In this document: positions 42,701 through 54,420 of the stretch, piece after piece
Numbering within the stretch: the stretch's first letter is position 1
Layout of the letters: each line of letters begins with the position of its first letter
Assembly: GCA_949358305.1 (NCBI GenBank)
Contig: OX442323.1
Location: 1,922,001-1,986,000, forward strand
Source of the DNA: Strigamia acuminata
Lineage: Eukaryota; Arthropoda; Chilopoda; Geophilomorpha; Linotaeniidae
Direction of reading: 5' to 3'
DNA length: 64,000 bases
Translations under genes and position numbers: made by a program
The notes under the pieces: model-generated
What the model was told of the DNA's origin: nothing
The model's database searches: none
The model's input: the letters and a program-made list of their open reading frames with translations, nothing else

Positions 42701-45700
42701 CGTCTCGTATCTCGATGCCAAATGCAAACACTATTTTTTTGCACACAAAAACACAAAAGTCTAAAATTGTTTATTGTGCACGAGTGAATAGTGCCGCGGC
42801 GCCACCTGTTATTATTTCTAAAAATCGTGTATTTGCTGCGTTAGTGTGTTCACAGATAGGGATTTTTCTGTTTGATTTTGGCATCAAGATACAGGGCGCA
42901 GACCATAGCCGGTAGGTTAAGGATCAACGAGATTTACTAAAGAAAATTCAAACTGCAAATTTTATTTTGTGGGTACAATAAGAAAAAAGAATTGCCCGTT
43001 TTATTTAAGAGTGCTATTGCCAAAAGATTTCATCATTTGTTGGTATTGCGTGCAAGGAAAGATAGAAGCCTTCAACGTTCAGTTTGAATATGGCGTAGTT
43101 TGGCAAAGATTTTCCTGCAGCTTTTTTTCTTTTTCTTTTTCAATAAAATGATTGTTTGTAATGAATTGTGAGGCTTAAAAATGTTGGATTCAGGGTTGAA
43201 CTAATCAAATTTAAACTGGCTGGATTCATTCCTCTTCGCTCCAGTTAAACCATTGTTGCGGAATGAATTGATATTCAAATCATTCTCAATTTCAATCCTA
43301 TCGCTTTAGAGATTTGCATAACAAAAATAAGTGAGTGTTATTTATTATTGCAAATTATTACAAACCAGCCAAACAACAATTAAAGAGAAAATTAATTAAC
43401 CACATAAAATATAATTGAGCATTTCAAGTAAAAACAATTTAAACTCCACAAATCTACTTCAAAATTTAAACAGTATTTTCTGAAGCGCTCTTAGACTACT
43501 TCTTCCTTATCATCATTATTTGTCTTCAAGAAAACAACCTGCACAATGCCCTAGCAACAGCACTCGGGATCCAGTGATTGTTATCTCACAGCTCTCACAC
43601 TTCAATATTAATGTCAGCAGTCCTTTTGATCCAAGCAAATGTTGCACAACAACAATGTAACAACATACAAATTACATCCTAAGTGTGACGGGATGACAAA
43701 TGTCAATAAACCTCATTAGATTGGCACTGTGAGTCATTAAAAGACATTTAGAACAAGCACACATTTCATGCTTCGTTAAGGCCGAGCAAAAGAGCTCTTA
43801 TTGTGAAATAAACACACGTTTGGTGGATAAAAGTAACACACCACTTTTACTCCATTGCGATATACGTCAACAAGTACAGTTGAAAAACAACTAATTGCTG
43901 CTTATTCTTTATCAACTTTCAAATTGTTTGCGCCTTAAACCTACTTTACATCATGTCAAATACACTAAATGAACTTCTTACAATAAAACTCAGTGCTTAT
44001 AATAACAGCTTTCATTTTTCTTTAAATGCACATCATTCATTAAACAGAAAAATTAAAACTGCAACAACCATGCATCAGCCCTTGCAAACTTCCTCAATTT
44101 TTCCCCCAACACTGGTTTGGTTAATGAGTCTGCCATCAAGTCGTCTGTGGATACGAAGTCGTATATTGCACACCTCAACCTCATCCTTGACGAACATGTA
44201 CGTTCTTAAAATATGCTTCGTCCAATCGCTCAGCTGGACATTCTCAGAAAAATTGATCGCTGATTTACTGTCACAAAACATGTCCAGTCTTGCCTGCACG
44301 TTTTCCATCTTCAATTCTGCAACTAATCCTCGTAGCTATTTGAGTTTCTTAACCCCTTCCAATGATGCTACTATATCCGCTTCGCACAAAGATAATGTCA
44401 CGAGCCGCTGCTTCCGGGTCTTCCAGCTTATCAAGAGGCCACCGTACATCACAATGTATCCGCTATACAACTTGGCGTCTGCTCTAACGCGCGTCAGACA
44501 TCAACTCAAGCGGCTTGCGGATTCCGTCTAAAAAAATTCCGTAAGGACTCATCCTCTTTACATATTGAACCACTCTTCTCAAAGCGTTTAAGTGCATCTC
44601 AGTTGGTCTGGTGGATTATGTCGACAGCCGACTCATAACATAAGCCAAATCTGGTCTTGAACCCAGCATCAGGTACATCAGGCAGCCAATCATCTCTTGA
44701 TAAATAACCTTGTCCACTTGCAGTAATGATCGGTTAACAAAGGGCTTTTCTTAACTGCACATTTTTCCATTCCGTACTTCTTGACTATCTTCATCGCTTA
44801 ATCCTCTTATGTGAGTACAATTCCCTTCTCATGGAAGCACATCCGCATGCCCAGTACGTGGCTTGGTGTCCTCATGTCTACCAACTTGAACAACTTTTGC
44901 AACGTGTCCATTTTCGCATCTATAACGCAGTCTGTTGACCCGACCGCCACAATGTCGTCAACAAAAATCCCTATTGTGAAGTAAGAGTTCTCGTCAATGC
45001 ATGTGTATATGAATGGCTCTCTCTTTAATCGTTGTAATCCAATGGTCTTCAAGCCCTTATCCAATTCTTTGTTCCAGCATCTGCCAGATTGACGTAGTCC
45101 ATATAAACTCTTTTTTGTAAAAGGCATATTTGGTCTTCCCCTCCTGCTTTTACAAAACCTCCCAGTTGTAACAACTTCCTCAAGATGGCCATATAAGTAT
45201 GCAGTCTCCATCTCGTACTGCTTTAGCCAGAGTCTCTTCTTGGCTACAATCGCCAGTAACAGTCGCAATGATTGGAGTTTCATTACGCGAACATCCTGTC
45301 GAAATCTTCTCCCGACTTCTGACTGCATCCCATTGCCACTAATCTCGTCTTATATTTGTTAATACTCCCATCTAAATGTAATTTAATTCGATATATCCAT
45401 TTACTCTTGATCGGTTTCTCCAGGTGAGTATGGGCTCCCAATCTCCACACCTTGTGGAACTTCGTCAATTTCATTTCCTTTTCCATCGCTTTGATCCATT
45501 TGTCATGATCCTTGCATCCCATCGCCTCCGCGTATGTTGCAGGCCTTTGCTGGGTGCTTCTCCACTCTCACTGCACCCTTGTTAGCAATACATTCCAATC
45601 TTCGCACTTCTCGTTTCAGTCATATTCTCTCCTGTTGGCGTATCATGCCACTGCACCGCGCACCACCTCGTCCAGACTGTCCTCTTCCTTGTCCCCGACC

Positions 45701-47794
45701 TTTGCTCCAACAGTCTCTCGCCCGATGGCCTTGTTTCCTGCATTCGTAGCATGCACCGTCATTTGCTTTAGAAAATCTTGTGTTCACACTTCTTCTAGTT
45801 TTCTACAATTCAGAACAAAAGGGCCTTCCAAAAATTCTATAACAGCAAAAAGATCAGCTTGTGTATTCATTTGTATTTATACGTCACAGCATTTCTTCAC
45901 CATTTCTCAAAACCAGGTTTAGTCTTACTCAACAAACCTATTGAATTTTAGAAAAAAAAAAAGAAAAAAAGTAACACTTGTTTGTAGAGTAGCAGTTTTT
46001 AGCTGCTACATGCAAAATTAGCGGTTTATAAATTATTTTTCAGGAGTGGTAGCATAGCATGCTGCTTTTCAGTTGAACACTACCGTCTTCACCCGAATAT
46101 AACAGAGTCGCGTTGTATTCGAATATAACACCATGGTGTTATATTACAACCAAAACCAACAACTTAAATTTTTCGATTGAACGTTGTAGTAACATAACGT
46201 TTTTTGATCAAATTTTGTAGTAACATAATGTTTCTTAGCTGTATATGTGTATCTGAAATATTTTTAAAAGATTTTACAACTTCTCAGCAACCCAACAAGT
46301 CGTTTAACCTTTGATTTTTTGAAATTTCAACCTTTGAATTTGTATACAAAATCTGAATATAACACCTCGTGTTATATTCTAATACAACAGGAGTCCTGTT
46401 ATATTCGAATTTTTTGACCACGTTTACAAATTCTTGGTTTTTTGACAAACTCGAATATAACACCATCCTGTACTATTCGGGTAGAAAGTAGCGTTGGCAC
46501 CGGCGACAAATAACAAACTAGTAAACAAGCAACAGAAAATATTAATAGAATTTTATATAACGGTGTGTGGAGTTATATTGGCCATTGTGAATACTTAATC
46601 ACCTTATCTTATCTTGCCACAGATGGCAAGCAACCTTTAGAGTACAACTGAACTCTAGATTGTCAATGTTACACCCATTTTCCCAGTAGGATTTATATTT
46701 CGTCAAATAAATCATCCAATAAATAATAACGACCTTACAAAATTGTCAGATTTTCCATATTAAATTCAGACAGGAAGTAAATTTTTGAAAAAAATTTCAT
46801 AATTTCTAGTTTTATTGGGAGTTAAATGGCACCAGCTGGTCACCCTCACACCGGGAAATATTAAAAACAATCCCACTGGAAGTCAGTGGTCCATTTCAAC
46901 CCTCCATCTTGGATTTCTCCAACAATGGCTGACGAAATAAAGATCCCTGGTGGCCAATGCATTAAACTATCCAAATTCACAACTCTGGAATTCGTTATCG
47001 TTTAAAAATAAATAAAAAAAATAAATAAAAAAAATATAAAATAATAAAAATAATAAAAATATAAAAAAGGAGGATTTCTGGTTTGGCTTGATCCATTCAT
47101 ACAATCCTCAACAAACAAACTTCCCGTTGAGATAACATTTTTATTTTAATTCCACATCTGCCTACTCGCAACCCTTCGATATCCACTCACCTGAAAAATT
47201 CATTTATCATTCACTTTCCACTCGATTCCGTTCCCGAGGTATTTTTCAACCTTGTTTATTTCGTCTTCTCATCGATTCATAATAAACTGCAGCCAAATTC
47301 CTCCAAAATCATTAAAATTCCAAATTTTTTCAAGTAAAATTAGAAGAAATATAAAACAAATTCATATTTTCCTCAATTATCGACCGCTTGAAAGCCATGG
47401 AAACTTTATTTGGTCAAATAGATCGTGGGAGTTTAATAGAAATATTTAATTTGTGTGAATTCAAATATTAAATGGGAAAATTGAGGCGTGGGTTTAAAAT
47501 TATGGATTTTTTGAGAGAGAAAAAAAAATAAAAAATGAAATGTTGTTTTTGGTTGTTGTTTTATTTTGTGTTTGTATTTTTGTGTATTTTTGTGTTTTTG
47601 GTACTTACTAGATGAAGTACGGTATTGACAATTTCCTTATTGGACACCTGGCCAACTTCGATTAGTCCGATTAACACGGCGAATTTCAGTTTATCGTTCA
47701 TTGGCATTTTGACCACGTCTTCGGGACGTTTCACGTCGCCAACATCGGTCGCACTCGATTCGGTCATTGTCGAGCTCGTTGTTTCACTTGTCAA
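39701..47794 (-). CDS. Nbea: Neurobeachin/LRBA/rugose, N-terminal exons (partial)
   Basis: Exon 1 (47794-47609) begins with ATG and encodes 62 residues: a Ser/Thr-rich start, then [18 protein letters not shown]. It ends at a CTA|gtaagt donor. Exon 2 (39805-39701) follows a ttcag acceptor and encodes 35 residues with [20 protein letters not shown], ending CAG|gtaagc. Both exons are whole codons and join as ...VLHL-LVGGEF..., the order seen in vertebrate neurobeachin and LRBA. These BEACH-domain proteins of about 3000 residues scaffold membrane traffic and anchor protein kinase A; only the start is present. Later exons (AEIWS... would be next) are not found to the left and are presumably beyond the window edge. 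Intron 1 is 7.8 kb and holds a decayed copia copy and MITEs. Assignment is strong because the block is highly conserved. Confidence 0.88.
39926..40273. repeat. Degenerate ATGTAAATTCA-type tandem repeat region
   Basis: From about 40075 the phrases ATGTAAATTCA, ATGTAAATCTA and TGTGTATACAGT recur with periods near 21 bp. The pattern resumes at 40687-40713 and 40850-40950 between and after two MITEs, so one array has been split by insertions. It lies in neurobeachin intron 1. Confidence 0.6.
40274..40686. mobile_element. MITE with TAGGTGCATTCGAAAAGTCA terminal inverted repeats
   Basis: Perfect 20-bp inverted ends (right end TGACTTTTCGAATGCACCTA) enclose 413 bp with no ORF. A clear target duplication was not found. 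The right half contains GTGTAAACACATTTACA. Related ends occur at 40714-40849 and degenerate ends (TTTGAATGCACCCA) near 41458 and 52305. Confidence 0.7.
40714..40849. mobile_element. Short MITE of the TAGGTGCATTC family
   Basis: TAGGTGCATTC at the left and GAATGCGCCTA at the right, with inner TCATTTAGA / TCTAAATGA arms, enclose 136 bp. It inserted into the same array as its larger relative. Confidence 0.65.
40850..44055. other. Neurobeachin intron 1 sequence without a recognised gene
   Basis: The longest frame, 41875-42396 (+, 173 residues), is open in AT-rich DNA but shows no motif I know. A second, 42640-42915, is similar. Degenerate TIR-like ends (TTTGAATGCACCCA near 41458) point to old MITEs. 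Confidence 0.4.
44060..45900 (-). pseudogene. Decayed, internally deleted copia element
   Basis: On the minus strand, in order: a Gag CCHC knuckle [14 protein letters not shown] (45751-45710) followed by Gly/Arg-rich sequence; then, with the protease and integrase missing, the RT start [11 protein letters not shown] (~45500), [14 protein letters not shown], a frame break near 45300, [16 protein letters not shown] and [12 protein letters not shown] (~44960); then an RNase H remnant CDSKSAINF...KHI near 44280. Stops and frameshifts interrupt it and no LTRs were found. It lies in neurobeachin intron 1 in the same transcriptional orientation. Open frames on the opposite strand are shadows. Confidence 0.85.
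46078..46493. mobile_element. CACTACCG-type MITE with ACACCATGGTGT palindromes
   Basis: The left end CACTACCGTCTTCACCCGAATA pairs with the inverse of the right end (CGCTACTTTCTACCCGAATA). Inside lie several TTCGAATATAACACC arms and one exact ACACCATGGTGT (46128). About 415 bp, no ORF, no clear target duplication. It is related to the cluster at 4474-4960. Confidence 0.65.
46494..47608. other. Neurobeachin intron 1, splice-donor side
   Basis: Low-complexity AAATAAAAAA runs at 47005-47070 and no recognisable gene. The donor of exon 1 (minus strand gtaagt) is at 47608-47603. Confidence 0.45.
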
Positions 47795-48391
47795 AAAATT
47801 CTATTCACTTCGATTGCCCGCCGACAGTTAGAAAATTAACCAAACACAAACACGGAGCCGACGCCACCGACAGTCGCCATCTTTAAACATGAAGTCGTTG
47901 ATTGATACCGATTATTGACGCTTCTAATGTTTGGCGCTCGTATTTTTGTCTCAATTACGACAAAATATATTTGAAATAAATAAAACTCAATTAAAAAAGC
48001 CAATTCTCATTTCTGGATTTCAATTAATAAACCAAAAACACACATTTTAAATATGTCTAAAACACAACCGACTTATAAATAAATTACTTTTTATTTTTAT
48101 TCGTCCGAATTTATTTTGTTTTGATAAAATAGACATATAAATAAATAAAAATACATCTCCTGGATTTAAATTTCATAATATAACTATATTATTTTTTAAA
48201 TGAACGAAAAGTCGGACAGATGCGAGATGTGATGACGCGGTAACGAGAGTATTTGGAAACCGTCACCATCACTCATCGCGGCTTTTCCTGTCCCGTTTCC
48301 CATTACAATTAACCTCAGTTTTAAAAAAATCATTTTATATCATTTGAAAATAATTGTTTCGCATCGGTAACTCGACACCACGACACACAAA
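47795..48391. promoter_or_regulatory. Divergent promoter between neurobeachin and septin
   Basis: 597 bp separate the neurobeachin start codon (minus) from the septin start codon (plus), with no other gene. A YY1-like AAGATGGCG motif (minus strand, about 47873-47881) lies in the probable neurobeachin 5' UTR. No TATA box stands out. A shared bidirectional promoter is inferred from the geometry only. Confidence 0.5.
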
Positions 48392-50936
48392 ATGGCTGCA
48401 GTGGATGTTCAACGTCCGACTGTAAGTTGAAATGTAGCATTTCTGAATATTAAGGAGTGGCTCGATCACTAGATAAAAATACATAGGAAATGCTGTGTCT
48501 GTGTTGCTCGAACGTTTTTGTTTGACATTTCAGAACCCTGAGCAGATTCGTGCGTTGAAATTGACTGGACACGTTGGTTTCGACAGTCTTCCCGACCAAT
48601 TGGTAAACAAATCCGTACAGGGGGGTTTTACGTTCAACATACTTTGCATCGGTAAAGAAATATACGAAAAATATTACAGTTTTTTTTTTTTTTTTTACAT
48701 AAAATTTTTATTTATATATTTTTATTTTTTATTTTAGGTGAAACTGGAGTGGGAAAGTCAACTCTGATTGATTCTTTATTCAATACGAGCTTCGAATCGA
48801 CTGCTAGCCCGCACAATCTTCCTGGAGTGAAATTAAAAGCTCACACTTATGGTATCAAATGATTGGAATTCGTATTAAATTTAAGCCTAGCGCCGTGTTT
48901 GCGGGGCAAAAAAAGGCAATTTTTTTTTACCAAAAATTGCTTATTTATGTACAAAAGTGATTATTTTAGATCAAAAATTGCATTTTCCAGAACAAAAGTG
49001 ATGATTTTTGATGAAAAATTGCATTTTTCAGAACAAAAGTGATTTTTTGATGAAAAATTGCATTTTTCAGAACAAAAGTGATGATTTCTGAACAAAAGTA
49101 AAAATTTTTGATGAAAAATTGCATTTTTCAGAACAAGAGTGATGAGTTTTTACGATAAAAGCGCATTTTTTGTTGCTTAAATAAGGGTTTTTGAAGAAGA
49201 ATTGCATTTTTATGCACAAAAATGCTGGAGTTTTTTTTTAAATAGTGTATTTTGAGGTGCATAACTGAGAGTTTGCATGAAAAATTGCGTATTTATGTTA
49301 AAAAAAATTATTTTTTTGCAAAACTGCGATTTTGTGTGCATAAAATGAAGGTTTTGATTTGATTTTAAAAAATGTTAAATTTGATTGAAAACGATTTGTT
49401 TTTATTTTTCAAAATAGAATTGCAGGAAAGCAACGTTCGTTTGAAGCTGACGATCGTCGATACCGTCGGATATGGAGACCAAATCAATAAAGAGGACAGT
49501 TTTAAGTCTATCGTGGATTACATCGATTTCAAGTTCGAAGCTTACTTGCAGGAAGAGTTGAAAATTAAACGATCCTTTTCAACTTACCACGATACCCGCA
49601 TTCATTTATGCCTCTATTTCATCTGCCCGACAGGACACGGGTAATTTAATTTAATTTAATGTAATTAAAGTTAATTAAGCTTACTAAAACCGATTTTTCA
49701 CATTATTTTAGGTTGAAAGCAATTGATTTAGTTTGCATGAAGAAACTCGACAGCAAAGTGAATATCATTCCGATTATCGCCAAAGCCGACACGATTACCA
49801 AAACCGAACTGCAAAAATTCAAAATAAAAGTAAAATCAATTTAAATGAGAATATTTTTTTTATTTGGTTTAATTTAATTTTTTTTGTTAAATTTTTAGAT
49901 AATGAGCGAGTTGGTGAGTAACGGCGTGCAGATTTACCAATTTCCAACTGATGACGAAACTGTGAGCGAAGTCAATTCCAGCATGAACGGCCACTTGCCG
50001 TTCGCGGTCGTCGGTAGCACCGATTTCGTTCGAGCTGGAAATAAGATGGTGCGCGCGCGCCAGTATCCGTGGGGCATCGTTCAAGGTGCGCTTTATTTGA
50101 TGAGGTTTTGTTTTTGGAATAATATTTTACATTTTTTTAGTGGAGAACGAGACCCATTGCGATTATGTGAAACTTCGGGAGATGCTCATTCGGACCAATA
50201 TGGAGGATATGCGCGAACAAACTCATACGCGACATTACGAATTGTATCGACGGGTGCATCTCGAGCAGATGGGCTTTTCCGACGTCGATGCTGATAATAA
50301 GCCGATAAGCTTCCAGGAAACTTACGAACAAAAGCGACAGGAGCATTTGCAAGTGAGAAAAATTTGTTTATTATATAAATTGATATGGGTTGTATAAAAT
50401 TAGATTTTTTCAGGCGTGTTTCACATACTTAACATTTATTTTCTGGTAGTTTTCATTATGTTTGGATCAATTTTCGTGAAAATTTTGACTGTTTTAACCA
50501 ATTTGATTAGTTTTTGATCAATTTTTGTTGAAATATTTCCCTTTTTTGATCAATTTTGTCTGTTGTTTTTTTAAATTGAAATATTCTGTTTTTACAGGCA
50601 TTACAACGTAAGGAAGATGAAATGCGACAATTATTTGTTGCTCGCGTCAGAGATAAGGAAGCCGAGTTGAAAGAAGCTGAGAAAGAGGTTTTTCTTTTTA
50701 ATCTTTAAAAATTCGAATTTTCCAATTAATTAATTTTTTTTTTAAATTTAAATTAAAAACAGCTCCACGGCAAGTTCGATAATTTGAAGCGACAACACGC
50801 TGACGAGAAGAAGAAACTGGAAGACGCGAAAAAGCAACTCGAAGACGAAATCAACACGTTCAACAAACTCAAAGTCACCCTAGCTCAATCGCAACAATCC
50901 CTCACTTTAACTCTGGGCAAAAACAAGAAAAAGTAG
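48392..50936 (+). CDS. Septin, SEPT6/8/10/11 group
   Basis: Nine exons: 48392-48421, 48534-48651, 48738-48851, 49418-49640, 49712-49829, 49899-50085, 50141-50352, 50598-50687, 50763-50936. All have GT-AG borders and sum to 422 codons (421 residues). GTPase motifs: G1 GETGVGKS (50-57), G3 DTVGYGD (102-108), G4 AKAD (185-188), then the septin unique element ([23 protein letters not shown]) and a C-terminal coiled coil from about 315 to 410 ending in KKNKKKK-like Lys. [13 protein letters not shown] and [16 protein letters not shown] place it with SEPT6/8/10/11 and fly Sep2/Sep5. Such septins bind GTP without hydrolysing it and build hetero-oligomeric filaments at the cortex and cleavage furrow. 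AATAAA follows at 51092. Start chosen because it is the first ATG, with frame kept through all exons. Confidence 0.96.
48930..49180. repeat. Tandem repeats in septin intron 3
   Basis: About five imperfect copies of a ~40-bp unit built from GATGAAAAATTGCATTTTTCAGAACAAAAGT-like phrases lie in the largest septin intron. Confidence 0.75.
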
Positions 50937-51291
50937 CGAAATTCCTCGACAGTATTTCTATTTAAACGCTTTTCGTACCCATTTATCAATGCCAAATGTA
51001 GCACAACCACCGTCTTCCCTTTTAAGGATTTCATAACGACTATTTATAATGTATTTCAATTGTATAATTTTTTTTTTTTTACTCGAATTTCAATAAATAA
51101 CTAGAAAATTGAAATATCGTATTAATCAAAATGCATATTTTTAATGTCTTCAATTTAATACTAAATTCTGAATATTAAATTACCTGAAAAAAGCAAAATT
51201 GATAATTTAACCATTCCGATTGAATCTTGCAGATTTCGTACTTATTGAGTTAATTATCTATAGAAATGTATGAAACTCGAACGAAGAAAAA

Positions 51292-52850
51292 TCACTGCGC
51301 GACGGTAGGCGGCTCCAGACGACTGATCATTTCGATCGCCCTGTAGGCCAGGTTCCTCACCACGGCCGGAAAGCCCGGTCTGTCGATGTGATATTGAATG
51401 AACACCCTCAAATCGTGGAACATTTCCCTGTCACAAAAGAAACGAAATTAATTTCAAACTCGTCGTAAATTGAAGGGAAAATTCACTTGGTGTATGGATT
51501 TCGTCTTGACGAATACCGTAACGTGATAAATCGGTAGTAAACAAATGGAATTATGAAGCTCATTTTACCACTAGATTTTTAGAAAAAGAAAATATAAAAA
51601 AAAAAAATCAAAATTAGTTATTCATTTTGGTTGAATTTGGTTGTAGTGGCGTACGAGAAGATTAAACAGATCGAAAAGAACATGAGAGAAATCTCGGTGA
51701 ATGCAACGAGACGTAAGATGTGGCGTTGTTGCAGCACGACCGAGTTTAACGATCTGTAGCCCCACCAATCAACGTATTGGACAATCTGAAAGAAAATTTA
51801 AAATCAAGAGGTTTCAATTTGCTTTTATCGATTTTAATTCAACTCACGTTTAATAGTGTTATCAAATAACTCGAAGCGTGAAGAAGTGCGAACAAGGCAA
51901 CGGGTAACAACACGACTCGTTTAAGTTAAGAAATGTAAAGCAATTTTGAACTGTAAAAATTAAATATTGCAAGTTAAACCGATTAATCCGAAGTAATACG
52001 ACGGAGTATTCAAATTTTACTTCTCAATTTGTCAATATTATGCGCTAAATACGACTTATTTCTTACAAATTCTAGCAAATATGAGGTGTTATCGCTTTCC
52101 AAGATGTATTTCATTGCAATTGATCAATATGATAACGAATGTGATGCTTTTACATCATATTTTGTGCCAAACCAATCGATTTCGAGTGAAATACTCATTT
52201 AACATCCTCAATTATGATTTTGAACTGATATCACAATTATATTCAAGTTCATTGATCTTTAAAAAGCGTTTATCTATCGGATTGATCTAATTTAGCTTTG
52301 AATGCACCCACGTGTTGTATTCGAAACGTTCACTCAAGGATACGGGTCATTGGATACGCGTTGAGAAATATAATGGAATAGAACAAATAATGACAGCTAT
52401 CTTCGACTAAAAGCTGCGCGAGAAATTCGCGCGTCAATCGTACGTCCGGCAACCGCTGATGTAGTCGTAACGCGCTCGTTGCTGCATTGCTCATGAGCGC
52501 CCTTTGATAACACGTGTATGGATTGACGCTAATCCAAAGAGAAATAACGAACGAGTTAGTATTTAACATTTTTAAACAATTGTTCAAACATTTCGTACTT
52601 GAAAAGTGGTAATAGGTAAAGTAATGTGAAAATTACTGTTCCGAGACGAGTACAAACTAATGCGAAATCGATTTTGTGCTGGGATAAATGCAGCTGCAAC
52701 AGAAAAGATCAAATACGGATTAATTATTCGTGGATTTCCGGGCGTTAATTCGGCAAATGTCACCGATAGTGCGGCGAAACCTCGCGGTTGTGATTGACGT
52801 TCTTGCGAGTCATCGTGTGAATTACTTTCGTCTTCTCGGTTCGAACTCAT
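51292..52850 (-). CDS. Tmem33: TMEM33 / Krueppel homolog 2 (ER membrane protein)
   Basis: Seven exons on the minus strand: 52850-52764, 52693-52599, 52528-52344, 51915-51848, 51785-51655, 51570-51487, 51427-51292; 262 codons, 261 residues (human about 247). Diagnostic blocks: YQRALMSNAATSALRLHQRL, LVEDSCHYLFYSIIFLNAYP, VLLPVALFALLHASSYLITL and ITLRYSSRRNPYTK. Hydrophobic segments near 40-60, 100-125 and 170-190 would span the ER membrane. The family (Pom33/Kr-h2/TMEM33) shapes ER tubules and interacts with reticulons and ER stress sensors. The N-terminus is variable and polar. Introns are mostly 56-70 bp; intron 3 (about 430 bp) carries a degenerate MITE end near 52305. The start is the only in-frame ATG upstream of the first donor. 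Confidence 0.93.
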
Positions 52851-52860
52851 TTTCTGAGTT

Positions 52861-54420
52861 TATAACTATAAAAAAGTAATATCATGTAGTAAATAATTAA
52901 ATGGAAAATGATTCGGTTTTTTCAAACAGTAGATTATTTTACTTTGGGTTCGTTATGTGCGTGAATTTGTTCGGTGTTTCCTCGATGTTTCTGTGAGAAC
53001 GAAATAGATTTTCCTGCATAGCGTCATCTATTGATGTCTGACGAAACCTGAAAACAACGACCAATCAGTTGCTGCCGCGGTTGTTAGCGAGATATTTCGA
53101 GTATTTCTTTCTGTTTCGTCACATGGCTCAAGGTTGATTATCTCATTTATTCTGTAAATTTTGCAGATATTTTTCAGGTTTGGAATTTTAATTTATAGGT
53201 GATTTTTTTTGCCACCATCATCCAAAATTCACCATTCGTCCATTGTTCTTTAAACAATGTTGAGATTATTCTCGGATGGGGATATTTGCATCAAGATGTG
53301 GTTGCATTTGCATGTTTCACAGGAAGCGAGATTTATTTTTTTATTACTTACATATACATTTAAATACGTTTGTACGCCATCTGATGGTGACGCACCGAAC
53401 AATATCACCAACACTATACTACTGTTTGGTGTGTTTTGTGAGTCCCATCTGCGTGATGCATCTAATATGTTTTTCGTGAAAACATCACTTATCATTTGTT
53501 CTCAGTTACGGTCTTTTCTATCATGGTCGTAATTCGTTGTTGTTCAGTGTTGTTTCCCTTTAACGCAAGAAAAGGAACACACAATTCTTGTTGCACGCCC
53601 GAATCTTGAAGCACTTGAAGCCCTCAACCATGTCGTTTAGGCGCTTCATTCCGCTATAACTTAGATTCGTTTGTGTAACAGTTCTTGCGATGGTTTTGAA
53701 ATTTGAATGGAATTTGTCCATTCTTGTACAATGTCCAATCGATAGGGTCTGTCTGAACCCGTTGGTTGAGTGGTTACAATTAAAGCATTCGATTTGTCTC
53801 GTTCCGTGCACAGTGCACACATCATTTTCAAAAATCAGCTTTGGCCATTTCTGCAAGCATGCACAAAAAAACTGACAATCCCCACACCGATCGCTTTCAA
53901 TTTCCCTCCGTCTGTGGTGTTAACATTTATTTCTGGGCACAATCGTGAACAATCCATGACATGGTGTCATTTAGTATTTTTTGCCAACATGTTTTAATAT
54001 CACATGGAAACATTTGTTAACATAGATAAAAACACATGTCCTGTATTAAAATGACATAAAATATTTGTTTTATGTAATTAATCTAACTTCTTTAGAATTC
54101 AGTCAAATCTTCCACCATAATGTGCAGTAGCAAACACTGGTGGTAATATTGACATTTTTTTACATGCCGTCACCATCACAGTCTCGTTCTAGATTAATAA
54201 ATCTGGAGCACTTCTACTTTGTTTGAAAACAGATGGCGCGAGCGGAGTTGTATTCCCTGAGAAAATCACTGACACACAAAACGCTTCTTATTGCCGCGAG
54301 AGGGCTCGAATTAAAACTTCAAATCATGGTGCTGCCACCGCCCGACAGTTCTTGGCAGCAACATTCGCTAGCATGCGCCCGTACTTCCTCGTACCATTAT
54401 TTCAACACATCTAAGTTGAC
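52861..54420. other. Intergenic region TMEM33-NUBP1 with a Cys-rich unidentified frame
   Basis: This is the shared upstream region of two divergent genes. On the minus strand 53856-53560 there is a 98-codon Cys-rich frame (ECFNCNHSTNGFRQT, GFKCFKIRACNKNC) whose frame is open further upstream with more Cys pairs. It may be a transposon or zinc-finger remnant, and I recognise no family. Plus-strand frames at 53257 and 54223 are probably chance. Confidence 0.35.

Noticed and set aside
43953-44531. 192-codon plus-strand ORF
   Set aside because: It lies antisense to the decayed copia RNase H remnant.
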